This document shows, piece after piece, positions 1 through 9,966 of a DNA stretch of 64,000 bases. The stretch is from positions 27,676,479-27,740,478 of the forward strand of contig OZ025207.1 of assembly GCA_964019055.1 (NCBI GenBank), in the 5' to 3' direction. A program made the position numbers and the translations under genes. The stretch comes from Anthopleura xanthogrammica (Eukaryota > Cnidaria > Anthozoa > Actiniaria > Actiniidae). The notes beneath the pieces were generated by a model. It saw only the letters and a program-made list of their open reading frames with translations. It searched no databases and was not told where the DNA came from. Numbering within the stretch: the first letter of the stretch is position 1; each line of letters starts with the position of its first letter.

Positions 1-1769
1 TATTATTATTATTATTTGATCTCTATATTAATAATTGTCTTATTATCTTATTGTACTTGGTTAGTAAAAGTTTCTAAATAAATAAGAAAGTAGTGCAATG
101 TGCCTATTGTTATCGATGCTTTTTAGCACTAAATAGAGGTAGTTATATACAGGAGTGTTTGATGGAATAATATAAACATCATGTGCACAACAGCTCTTAC
201 TTTGCAAAATACACTCGTCCATTTGGAGTTGTTCTCATCTCCCATTCAGGAGGCAAATCAGTCGACACAGACACAGACACAGACGACATTTTCTTGCTAA
301 CTTTGGAGCATTTTTAAGATTAAAACATCAAATTACGATCGATTAATAACAATTTCAACGCTTGTGTAATCCCATTAATGATCATTTTGAGTTTATCTTG
401 GCACCTAGTGGAGTGCTAGTCATCAAGACAGCAAACCCATGCAATGCACCAGGCGTTACTTGGCTTAGTGTACCCAAGGCTCCCTGATGGTCACGGCTAA
501 TCTTACCACAGGAAACCCAACGAATTATTTTCAGCAACCTACCTTGAAAGAGAGGCAGTACGTATTTTGATTTTTAATTATCTTGGATAGCTCATTAAAC
601 TAAGCTTGAGCTATTGATTCAATTGACTCTGATAATAATTTTACATGTGAAATTATTTGACTTAACTGGACTCAAACACGAAGATGAAAATGAGTCAGAC
701 CAAGTTGAAGCATGACACTTTACCATTGGTCTTGGATTTCTATACACTGAATATGCCGGCAAAGTTGGAATAGTGACATGCTAAAAAAAATTTGGCATCA
801 AAAATTACCAGTTTCAACTAAAATTAGAAATGGAATACCCTATCCAAGACTTGAAAACGCTAGAACCCCTAACCTATCCAAGACGATGACCCTATTTAAG
901 ACAAATTATATCAGGAAAATTGTATACCCTGTCTAAGACCCGGGGGGGGGGGGGGGTACTTCGGGTCGTTTCATACGGGGATGCTCCGCCTAGACTCTCG
1001 ACCCCTTACCCTTTTCTATACCAAATTTCAGCAAAAAGTTACCCCTTTTTTATACCTTTTTGCCTGAAAAGGTACCCCTTTCATATACTTTTGAAGGAAA
1101 TATACCCCTTTTTATACCAAAACTCACAAATTTCCACCCCTTTTCTATACGTGCCGCTTGAAAAAAGTACCCCTTTCGGGCAGAGCATCCCCATATAGTC
1201 AATAATTATTATAGGGAGTACCCCCGGGGTCTAAGACCAAAATCCTGAAAAACTATATCCTATCTAGCAGAACATCTTTGTATAGGCTATATATATATAA
1301 ATATATTACAGTCAAAACAGCTCAAGCGTACCCCCCTAGTCTCCATTAATGATTTCATTATTTGATTATTGAGTTGGATTATTCACTTTGAATTTGCATA
1401 GAAAATCGAAAGATTCCAAACTTCAATTCAATTCACAGCTAAAATTCTAAGTGACATCCTTTCTGGGGAGTTTTTCTACCTCGGCATGGCAATTTATTGT
1501 TGAAGAATCCAATCAAAACTCAAGTAGATAATTAGCACTTAATGACTGGTCCCAAGGGAAACAGTTAGTTTTGTTTCCTGAGAATCTCAATGTTTCCCGA
1601 GGCTCCGGCCGAGTTTGACTAGGATATATAATAACTTATTTTCAAATCTGGAATCAGAGTGAATAAAGAACTCAATATTGGAATAATCAATTCATATGAG
1701 TTCTAGGGGGGTACTCTAGATCTCGAGTGGTTTTCACTGTAAGAAAGGCCCATAAAACAAAGATGTAAT
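1..1769. other. Non-coding left flank, no gene recognised
   Basis: The window opens in a short (ATT)n run. Between 840 and 1260 there is decayed repetitive sequence in which phrases like CCTATCCAAGAC recur, a G homopolymer at about 942-956, and a block repeating 'taccccttt..tatac' on which a 92-residue open frame (920-1198) rests. That frame is low-complexity and has no protein-like features. The paired phrases 'gtctaagacc' at about 930 and 1230, facing a GTAC and G/C run, suggest an old mobile element. I found no splice-bounded coding exon on either strand. Confidence 0.5.
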
Positions 1770-1774
1770 ACATT

Positions 1775-2275
1775 TGATTTCAATCCCTCACTACTAAACC
1801 AGAGGCTCATTGATTAGATCACTCAACACCAGATTGAATTTAGAAGTTGATTTTTGCAGAGTGAGGAAAACTGGAGAAAAACCCCTTGAAGCACTGGAGA
1901 TGGCTGACAACCAAACATAGCTAATTCAAAAAAGGTTGGTGAAGGTTTTCCTACATGTTGCTTACCAAGCTGGAAATGTATTATATTCATAGGTAAATAA
2001 TGTGAGCACAGAAGAAATTATGCTGGAAAAACCTGCATATTATTTTGACCTTTTGCTGTTTGAATTCACATCACCTATACTGAATTTTGGGCTTGGTATG
2101 CAACATGCAAAAAGCAACAAAACCTTCACCAACCTTTTTTGAAATACCTGTATACTCACATACAACATCAAGTTTAGAAATCAAACCCAGTTCACATTGG
2201 TGAGGTGAGCACTCTCACCACTACCCCACCTCACCACTACCCCACCTCACGCACTCTCACCACTACCCCACCTCA
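1775..2275 (-). mobile_element. tRNA-headed SINE (family 2), split by a TIR element
   Basis: Read on the minus strand, 2275 to 2145 carries a tRNA-like head. An A-box-like stretch lies within a three-fold expansion of a 16-18 bp phrase (CCACTACCCCACCTCAC on the plus strand, 2216-2272), followed by a B-box-like GGGTTTGATTTC and then 'gtatgtgagta'. The body resumes at 1923-1843 with the same 'cttcaagggg-tttttctcc-agttttcctcactc' order seen in the copies at 5258, 8092, 23450 and 42045. The 220 bp between the two halves is a separate element. Boundaries are approximate. Confidence 0.55.
1924..2144. mobile_element. MITE with TTCAAAAAAGG inverted ends (copy 1)
   Basis: The left end TTCAAAAAAGGTTGGTGAAG is mirrored at the right end (about 2115-2144), giving TIRs of about 25-35 bp. 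TA dinucleotides flank it (1922-1923 and 2145-2146), as expected of a Tc1/mariner-type target. It carries no coding capacity. The interior matches the element at 38019-38344 in the opposite orientation. It sits inside a SINE of family 2, so it is the younger of the two insertions. Confidence 0.75.
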
Positions 2276-2280
2276 CCTGT

Positions 2281-3327
2281 GCCTTTCCCACCAAGAATAG
2301 GCCCTTTTACTATGACCAATCAAAATCAAGTAATTTGTTGCCCTATTTTATAAGATATACTGGTTATTGTAACCTTTATTATATCAAATGTTTGACAAAT
2401 TTTGAATTAATAACAATCATCTCAATAATGATTACATTAATAATACCTTTAAAATGCATGATAAAAGTTACAATTTTAATTCAACATTTTAAACATACTG
2501 TGTAAGATCACTAGGTTCCATGTCATGTCATGTACCATTCATGTACTGGAACAATGTTTATGCTCTTTCTTATGCATATATTGTAATATTTTAAAACACA
2601 TGGACTGCTTAACAAAAGAGCAAGAATGTTAACTGTTTTGTCAAGCCACATGTACATCTGTCACATGTACAACTTTTTATAGACAGATTAAAAGTTACTC
2701 ATAAAATAGTCTATTTACAACATTTACAACAACTAAAATCTTGATTAACTTCAAATCCATGTTGATTATTCAACAACAATGACATGGATTTCTAACCCAA
2801 AAGTGAATGATTTTTCTACATAATGCTGGTGTGAGCATGATACACACTTGTTATTCAGGATATCATGACAGGTGAGCTCCTGTGAGGAAGATAAAAGTAT
2901 AAAGAAAATAGTCAAATATAATTAGCACATTATTAACTAGTTAAAACACTGAAATAATTTGGAAATAGTTCTAAATATAACAAACTATTCTTGTTTTCAA
3001 CATTGTAGAAATTCAAATTTGTTCCAATGAATTGTAGTTTTGACTAATGCCAGCAGGGGAAAGACTCGGTCAGACTGCAATCTGGATCCAAGGTTGTTGA
3101 ATGTCTCAACAAAACTGTCATTCAGAATGTTTTAACAAACAATTACAAAATGGAAAAAATACATTTCACATATTAATGATTATAATTCATACTAATTCTT
3201 CTTGATTTAAGCTATTTATCATTATCAAATAATTTATGAATAAAATGCTACACTGCCCCAAGATGAAGTACTTGTTCTTAACATGATATTTCACAGAATT
3301 GTTACAGACTATATCCACCCACCCACC
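2281..3327. other. Intergenic stretch, nothing recognised
   Basis: AT-rich sequence without a convincing exon, RNA gene or repeat on either strand. Confidence 0.5.
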
Positions 3328-3468
3328 CAGTGGCATAGCGAAGAGGGTGGGGGCCCCCACAAAAGTTTGATCTCAGCACTGAAATTTTACTAATTTATGT
3401 GGGATTCCTGTGGGTAGAAAATTATGGTACCTTGTTCCCTCTATGATCAAGACCTCACTACACCTCTG
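3328..3468. mobile_element. Short hAT-type MITE
   Basis: It starts CAGTGGCATAGCGAAGAGGG and its right end reads, on the minus strand, CAGAGGTGTAGTGAGG. Both follow the CAGNGGYRTAGCNAGG pattern of hAT terminal repeats. The flanking octamers are similar but not identical (CACCCACC and CACCCCAC). At 141 bp it is non-autonomous. Confidence 0.5.
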
Positions 3469-3515
3469 CACCCCACCTAAGGCCCTGTATATATGGAGGC
3501 GGGCTAGCACAGTAA

Positions 3516-3589
3516 CTGGGGTGGCCTGCTTTACCGAGATGAAGTTTTTTTTGACGTTTATATTTGAAAAGCCACCCCAGTTACCAGGA
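3516..3589. repeat. 14 bp perfect inverted repeat (hairpin)
   Basis: GTAACTGGGGTGGC and its exact complement GCCACCCCAGTTAC lie about 45 bp apart. This could be the ends of a very small TIR element or a hairpin. No coding function is seen. Confidence 0.5.
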
Positions 3590-3812
3590 TGAAAAATTAA
3601 TAGTCATGTGATCATATGGCCTCGTTCGCATATATCAAATATCAAATCGATCATTTTCTCTTATTAGTACTGTTTATGGAATATATCTTTCAGTCAAGGC
3701 AGTAAATGTCAGTGGTTGGTTTTATCATGTGGTTTTAAGTTTCATTACTAATGTTTAACAAATTGACTTACCAATCAGTCCTACTTAGCTAGCTGTACTT
3801 ACCACTTGTACA

Positions 3813-3944
3813 ATGTATGTGCTGTTGTGATAAGACATGTATGCATGTAGACTATCCATGAGAATGAACATATGTATGTGCTGTTATGATAAGACATGTA
3901 TGCATGTAGACTATCCATGAGAATGAACATATGTATGTGCTGTT
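3813..3944. repeat. 59 bp tandem repeat, 2.2 copies
   Basis: Unit starts at 3813, 3872 and 3931 are spaced exactly 59 bp. The first two copies differ at a single position, and the third is truncated after 13-14 bases. A minus-strand open frame here (3799-4056) only reflects the repeat. From 3945 to 4400 nothing else is recognised. Confidence 0.85.
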
Positions 3945-4400
3945 TGCCAGTGCTAGCTATCCCTATAGCCTTTCCACCATGGTTGTACCTACCAGGAGAG
4001 CTGGACAACTTTAACCGACATGTTTTCCAATCAACAAACTGAAACTTTTTTGTCACTGTTTATTCCAGCTGAGTTGATCGCCTTCCCCGAAAGGAATTAT
4101 GGGTCACTATTTTTGGTTAGCATTTTCTGAGTATACAATGTAGACTTTTCTTGTTGATTGAAACAAAATTCCGCCATGAGTTCGACTAGCGTTTACGATT
4201 AATTTAAAGAAGAACTAGTATTTCATAAATTCTCTTGGCAGAATAATGGGAAATGCTAATCAAAATGCGATGTTGAATCCTCAATTCTGATTGGTTGACC
4301 TTGAGTTTGTTCTGAAGGTCAACTCAGCTGGTTCCAAAGTAGAACTTAATTTTGAATTACACTTTTACTAGCTGGATCATCAATATTTCATCACAGAAAT

Positions 4401-4672
4401 GCCCTATTTTACAGTGGAGAAGGATAATCCTAGAACTATTTTACATGGGGAACTAGGTGTGTGTGCTAGGATCTTCCTATCTGCAAGACAGGATGATCCT
4501 ACTGCTAGGAACATCCTAGTACTAAAAGAAGCCCACCAATGTGCATGTAAACAGAGATTGATACATATATCTCTAGTAGGTTGATTCGCATGCAAGATTG
4601 CTGCCCAGTTGGCTCAGTTGATTGAGCACTGGACTTTTTAGTGCTGGAGGTCGTGGTTTGAGTCCCGGCTGA

Positions 4673-4724
<52 letters not shown>

Positions 4725-4984
4725 CACATCTGCAAACAGTTAGACTTTCAAGTGGCTCGGATTACCACTTTAAATGGCGGTCCCATCTCTCAACACTTCA
4801 TCACTAACCAAAAAAGAAACCCCGGCAGTGACCACCCTCAGTGCCTTCACCTTATACTAACCACCTCTCATGATTGTAAAGCACCTTTGATTATATACAC
4901 ATAGAAAGGGTGCTATATTAATCATAAATCATAAATCATTAAATCATTATTTCTAGGATTATCCTTCTCCCATTTAAATAGGGC
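4401..4984. mobile_element. TIR element carrying a nested SINE
   Basis: GCCCTATTTTACAGTGGAGA at the left end is mirrored at the right end (4950-4984) with a few mismatches. The inner part GAGAAGGATAATCCTAGAA is exactly conserved between the ends, giving TIRs of about 35 bp. Most of the interior is a SINE (4599-4953). I saw no clear target duplication. It has no transposase frame. 4985-5257 holds nothing recognisable. Confidence 0.6.
4599..4953 (+). mobile_element. SINE with a tRNA-Lys-derived head
   Basis: The head GCCCAGTTGGCTCAGTTGAT follows tRNA-Lys closely. An A box (TGGCTCAGTTGATTGAG), an anticodon-loop remnant with CTTTTTA, and a B box (GGTTTGAGTCCC) are all in place. It compares well with the intact tRNA-Lys(UUU) gene at 35390. 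A body of about 230 bp follows, then a tail 'gtgctatattaat' with repeated ATAAATC. That tail type is shared with LINE 3' ends, as expected if a LINE supplies the reverse transcriptase (inference). Confidence 0.75.
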
Positions 4985-5257
4985 CTGACACAGTTTGGAT
5001 CGAAAATACAAACAGTCATAACATTGGTAATTTCAGTCATTTGTCAGCAAGAATGTCCAGACTCCAGATGGCTTAGCCTATAGGGGTCTCAGCTGAGCAC
5101 TGTTGCCCGTAGGGTACCACTAGGAGGTCGCACACCATGCCCCACATTAACAAGAATACATTTTGTGAATAAGATGTGATGAATATGCATGTATTTAAGA
5201 ACAAGATAACATGATTTACGATTAGGCACAACAGACTCTATCTGACTCAAACAACAC

Positions 5258-5485
5258 ATGATTCCTTCAAATCTTTTCTGGACTGATCAAAATCAGGTCA
5301 TGACTAACTCACATACTGATTTGGAGTTACATTTTGAAAATGGAGGAAAACCAGAGAAAACCCCACGATTCAAGGGAGAGAAACCTAACAAACTCTACCC
5401 ACATGAGTTGCTGAGTTTGGGAATCAAACCTAAGACCCCAAGGTGAAAGTTGAGTGCACTACCGCTACGCCACCCTTGATTCTTG
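5258..5485 (-). mobile_element. SINE family 2, minus orientation
   Basis: On the minus strand it reads GGGTGGCGTAGCGGTAGTGC (A-box region), then the B box GGTTTGATTCCC, then the family body with 'gggtagagtttgttagg' and 'ctctggttttcctcc', ending near 'ctgattttgatcagtccaga'. The same order is seen at 8092, 18620, 23450 and 42045. A 62-residue plus-strand frame here is a by-product. Confidence 0.65.
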
Positions 5486-5679
5486 ATCACTTCTACTATG
5501 AAAGGAGTGAATTAAAGGAGGATAATATACCAATTGAATTTAAAACCATGATCTGGTACTTGAAGCAGCATCAGTTATTTCCCTTATAAACTGGATCTCT
5601 CCAGACAGAAATAAGCTGCCTGCAGCAACATATCCATGGACTATATCACTAGTCTGGCCAGCAACGTATTCTGGGATTG

Positions 5680-5757
5680 TTAACTCAATCAAATAGCACC
5701 AAACAAAAGACTTCATGGTTTTTTGTTCTTTTGTTTGGTGTTATCTGATTGAGTTAA
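5680..5757. repeat. Hairpin with arms of about 30 bp, 3' of MAF1
   Basis: TTAACTCAATCAAATAGCAC and GTGTTATCTGATTGAGTTAA are the outer arms. The inner arms continue through ACCAAACAAAAGA and its complement around a loop of about 15 nt. It lies 43 bp past the proposed MAF1 stop, so it is probably transcribed in that gene's 3' UTR on the minus strand. Confidence 0.7.
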
Positions 5758-5799
5758 TTGGCCAAGAATGCACTGCTGCGGCAAAATACAGTTAGCAGG

Positions 5800-7514
5800 T
5801 TATATATCGTACCTGGACACTTCTTGTAAATGTAGATCTGTGTCCATACTATCCATCTCAAACTGCTCTTCATCTTCATCAGACATGGACATGACACTTG
5901 GACTATTATTAATAAAAGTCACACAAAAACAGTGTAATGTCATCTCTTGCAAAGAAAACCCCCTTAAGATAGAGCTACTGCTAGTAATAACTATTTACCT
6001 TGATGCTTTGCATGTAAAGAACAAGATCCTCTTCATCTTCTTGTTGTAAAAGAAGTAGTTGAAGGACCACAAGATGCCTTCCTCACCATATGGATCAGAA
6101 TCCAGGTCTGGGTTGTAACTAAGGAAAAAAAAAAATGTACTTCATGTAGTCCCAATATCTCAAACTTGGTGATAACTTGGCAAAAGGTTTGCAATAACAG
6201 GTGTTCAAGATAACAAGCATAAAAATTTAAGTAACACAAGGCAACGGGACACAACCTCAAGTTAGAGAAAACAGAAAGTTTGACTCTAACGCATGAAAGG
6301 GTCATGATTATACAATAACATACAGGGGTATAAATAATATTTGAAGTGGACGGATGAGATTCAAATGTAGGCATCTGTTTCCACTAATTTTACTTCTTTT
6401 TATTGAGACTGATTAATAAAATAGCTGGTGGTATGAATTTAAGTACCCGGCGATCTATACCATGATAAAACAATGTTACTAGCTATACCTGTATATATCA
6501 CAGTCATTTAACTGTATTTCTTCATCAATAGCCGACCACATTGCTACTTGAAGTCCAGTAAAATTCTCGCCCATGCTTGCAGACAAGTTTGCATTTATGT
6601 TATCTATGACAGTCTGCAGACTTGGTTCAAGGCTGAACTCATCTGATTTGGCATTGCTGAAGTCATAATCAGGTTGAAATGAGGCATTAAGAGTAGAAAT
6701 GAGATGAAACAAGGTTTTTCTACTAATTGTATCACAAAGAGTTCCTTCTTCTTGACTTGTATTACTGAGAGTTCGCTTTCTACTTGAATACAGGAATGGA
6801 TTGTTAGTGGTGGGTGAGAGATTTGTTGTTCCTTGCACAGTTGGTGGTGAAAGAGCTTGAAGATCACTTGGAGAACTGCCTTCATTAAGTGTCTTGTACA
6901 GTTTCTTGTCATTGCCAGCCATTTTACAGGAATAACTTTCAACCCTAAAAATATCAATAAAAAACAACCCTTATTAATGTTTTCCTATTTCAGATGTGGC
7001 CTTGCTTCCATTGAGTATTATTTCTTTAGTTTACTAGTAATGACATCACTTAAATTAGTCCATCCCTCTTCTGGTATACTCAATCAATTTTTACAAAATT
7101 TTTACTAAATCCAAACCCAATCATATAAAAGGTACCAACTGGATAATTTTGATTAATTGCAGCAAAAAAAACCCAAATATTTCCTTAACACGCCGGTGAA
7201 TGTCTGACTATTCAGAATATTGAGAATCACAGTAAACCCCAGAAAAACAATATAGCTAGGAACCACAGTGGTAAATCACTGTCAGATCCAGGGGGAGGGT
7301 TTATGGGGTTGCAACCCCACATGAGAATTTCAATTAGCTGGCTGAGTGCGAGAATGATGGCTTTTCGCTTTTATTGCCATCACACAACCTACCCCTGTTA
7401 AAAAGAATATAATATAGTAATTTACACCTACTTTCCATCGATTACGATGTCACCATTGTTTCTTGAAACAGCAGCACTGATGGTATCTAACCGAGCGTTC
7501 TCCAGGAACTTCAT
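5800..7514 (-). CDS. MAF1: MAF1 homolog, repressor of RNA polymerase III
   Basis: Four exons on the minus strand: 7514-7432, 6944-6489, 6118-5999 and 5902-5800. All three introns are GT-AG and the phases join. The product of about 253 aa matches the roughly 256 aa animal MAF1 in order: MKFLEN start, [12 protein letters not shown], a Ser/Thr-rich variable linker, [56 protein letters not shown], then an acidic tail. MAF1 binds RNA polymerase III when dephosphorylated (downstream of TORC1) and blocks TFIIIB engagement, acting in the nucleus. The C-terminus is uncertain: I read through a possible donor at 5812 (AG|GTACGA) to a TAA at 5802-5800. If that donor is used, a last exon lies further left and I could not identify it. 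The Met at 7514 is the first in frame with the conserved N-terminus. Confidence 0.93.
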
Positions 7515-8084
7515 TGTTTCACCTTTATAATTCTTCTTGCTTTGTTTGTCTGTCAATAACTGACTTGGCACGAAATATCAACGGATTTCCAAACGTTTTC
7601 TCTCAATTCTTGTGACCTTTTTCTCAATCACTTACAAGTCCAGGTGTCAGTCTTGGTTTGTATCCTCCTTATGATGTATAATATAGAAGATCAAGGTGAC
7701 TAAACATGGCTTTGTATAGTGGATTTTTTCGCTTGACTCTGTGAAACAAAACAACAAACGCCTCCAGCAAATTCATCAAGATTTTCGCGAATAAAACACA
7801 TCAGAAACCCACTTTTTCGCTATTTCCCTGAAAGGATTAAAAAGTATTTTTCTTGAGATCGTTTTGGCAGCCTATTAAGCGACAAAACCGAGTTAAAAAC
7901 GATTTTTGGACCACAATTTTTTCTGACAGAAATGGCGGAAAAATATCTCGGAAAAATACGTATGAAGAATAATGACGTCATCGATACCCATGCATGACGG
8001 TATAACACAGGAAACCCATACTGGTGTATGTTACTGCGCGCAGCAGAATCCGAGGTCATTCACTTACACAGAACAAGGTGGGAG
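7515..8084 (-). promoter_or_regulatory. MAF1 upstream region with a perfect CRE
   Basis: TGACGTCA, the palindromic CREB/ATF site, is at 7973-7980, about 460 bp upstream of the MAF1 ATG. A GGCGGAAA motif lies nearby at 7932. No other gene is seen here; minus-strand frame 7820-8059 has no recognisable features. Regulatory use is inference. Confidence 0.35.
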
Positions 8085-8330
8085 GCACGGGTGGCGTAGC
8101 GGTGAGAGCGCTTGCCTCTCACCAAGGCGACCCGAGTGTCGTATGTGAGTAGAGTTGTTTGTTGGTTCTCTCCTGTGCTTCGAGGGTTTTTCCTCCCTCC
8201 TCAAAAATCAATTGGAATGCAGTGGAGGAAGTGCCACTCTGTGGATTCCACTGTTAATTCCCTTTTTTTTAATTTATTAATTATTAATTATTTTTATTTT
8301 CTTGTAGCAGCAATCTGCTGGTGACTCTGT
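8085..8330 (+). mobile_element. SINE family 2, plus orientation
   Basis: The tRNA-like head is GGGTGGCGTAGCGGTGAGAG, then 'gcttgcctctcaccaaggc' with a decayed B box. The family body follows: 'gtatgtgagtagagttg', 'ggttctctcctgtgcttcga', 'tttttcctccctcctc'. The 3' part fades into T-rich sequence. Confidence 0.65.
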
Positions 8331-9966
8331 TGCTTGCTACTGTTGCTGTCGCAGGAGAAATGCATCCCATCTACAATGTACCAAAATTAATGTTACACTC
8401 TGCTATATTTAAGCAATAGCCTCCTTCACATTTCTCTTTGCCACCTTGAAAGTGAGACCAGAGGTGACCTTGCAATGATAGAGACCTGTGAATAACTGTC
8501 TAAGGTGTTAAAAATTAAGGTCCATATCATTGCAAGGTCAGTACCACATGTCTCACTACAATGCAAAGGCAAGCATACCTTATGAGATGGTGCAGGGAAT
8601 GTTGAAAGGGACAATTTATTGTTTAAATATGACCCCTGGCATGTCATGTCATGTCACATCGTGTCACGTCACGTCACATCATGTCAGATCATGCAATTAC
8701 AAAAAGTGATTCTCATGCCCTGCCCCAGCTAAGTGATCTTTAAAGAGATTTTGAGAACTTACAACCACAAAACATGAAATATTTTTATTTTTCAGAATAA
8801 ATAAAGAGTTTTGGAAAAATTCATTATATATACAAATCACATATTCAAATTCAGGTTAAAAATATACGCAGTATAAATCAACAGTTAATATATTATATTT
8901 TCTTTTCAAGGTGTAATGCAATGCATGGCGTCTTTAATCACATGAACAGTTGTTTAGGAATTAAAAATAACATGGAATTTTATGCAAAAGGAACAAAAAC
9001 TATTAAATTTTGAAGAAATTGTGTAAGCAATGGAAAAACATTCTGCAGGGTTCCAGATTTTGGACTGTAGTGTATAGCAAAAGGAATTTGGTTCACTCAC
9101 TGTACAAGCAAGATAAGTGACTAATGTCTTTAAAAAACATTTCTAACTCATTTTTTGAAACTTCTAATTCATCCTTCCGTACTCACCCACTGAATTAAAT
9201 TACATAAGGAACCATGGTACCATTCATAACTTATGGATTGATTGAAGGCTACGTGGATTTGATAGGGGGCACAATCTTTTCAATCAAAATTGAGGGGGAG
9301 GGGCGCTAAAGGAAGTTAATTTTGCATTTATACCTGTTACATTCTGGCATTTTCTACAATTCTGAGAGGGGAGGGGACAAATAAATATCACTAAGGTTTG
9401 TAAGGGGCCAGGGCTACCAAATAGATGCTACATAACTTCAAAACTCAAAAATCAACACCTCCATCCCATATATTACGAATGGCCCCTAATTATGACAGCA
9501 TAGCTATAGGCAAGTCCATGGTTGTATTATGGCCATAACATATATATTATATACCATGAGTTTTTAACAGTCATATAAAAATATCCTCTTTCACATTTAA
9601 TTCTATAACTTAACTTTTCACCATGAACAGCTGATTAAAGCTTATCTTTAATAATTATCACCAACCAAGAAACCCTTCATATTAAAAAAAGAATTGTCTC
9701 TCACCAAGCAATATGTACAGCTAATAAAAAAATGCTACTAGCAATGAAAATTCTAAGTGATGTCTAAAACCATAATACTGTTTATGGGTATATAATAATT
9801 TGTGTAAAACTTAATGTGCAGATGTTAATCTTACAATTGTAATTAAGATCAGAGTCAGTAGAATTTTTCAAGAATATAATGGTGGCCATGGAGTAATAAT
9901 TGTTAATATATAAAATACTACTCAGACCAGATGATAATTTAATATTAGAAGAACTTAAGTTGCCAT
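8331..9966. other. Gap between MAF1 and ANKS6; probable ANKS6 3' UTR at the right
   Basis: An (ATGTC)n-like microsatellite lies at 8638-8694. The 1.6 kb otherwise shows no exon. The part nearest 9966 should be the ANKS6 3' UTR because that gene ends at 9967 on the minus strand; I did not fix a polyadenylation site. Short open frames (8426-8647, 9782-10075) lack homology that I recognise. Confidence 0.5.

Noticed and set aside
7288..7397. Possible hAT MITE in MAF1 intron 1 (CAGGGGGAGGG ... ACCCCTG)
   Set aside because: Ends are similar, but no target duplication is seen and the TIR similarity is short.
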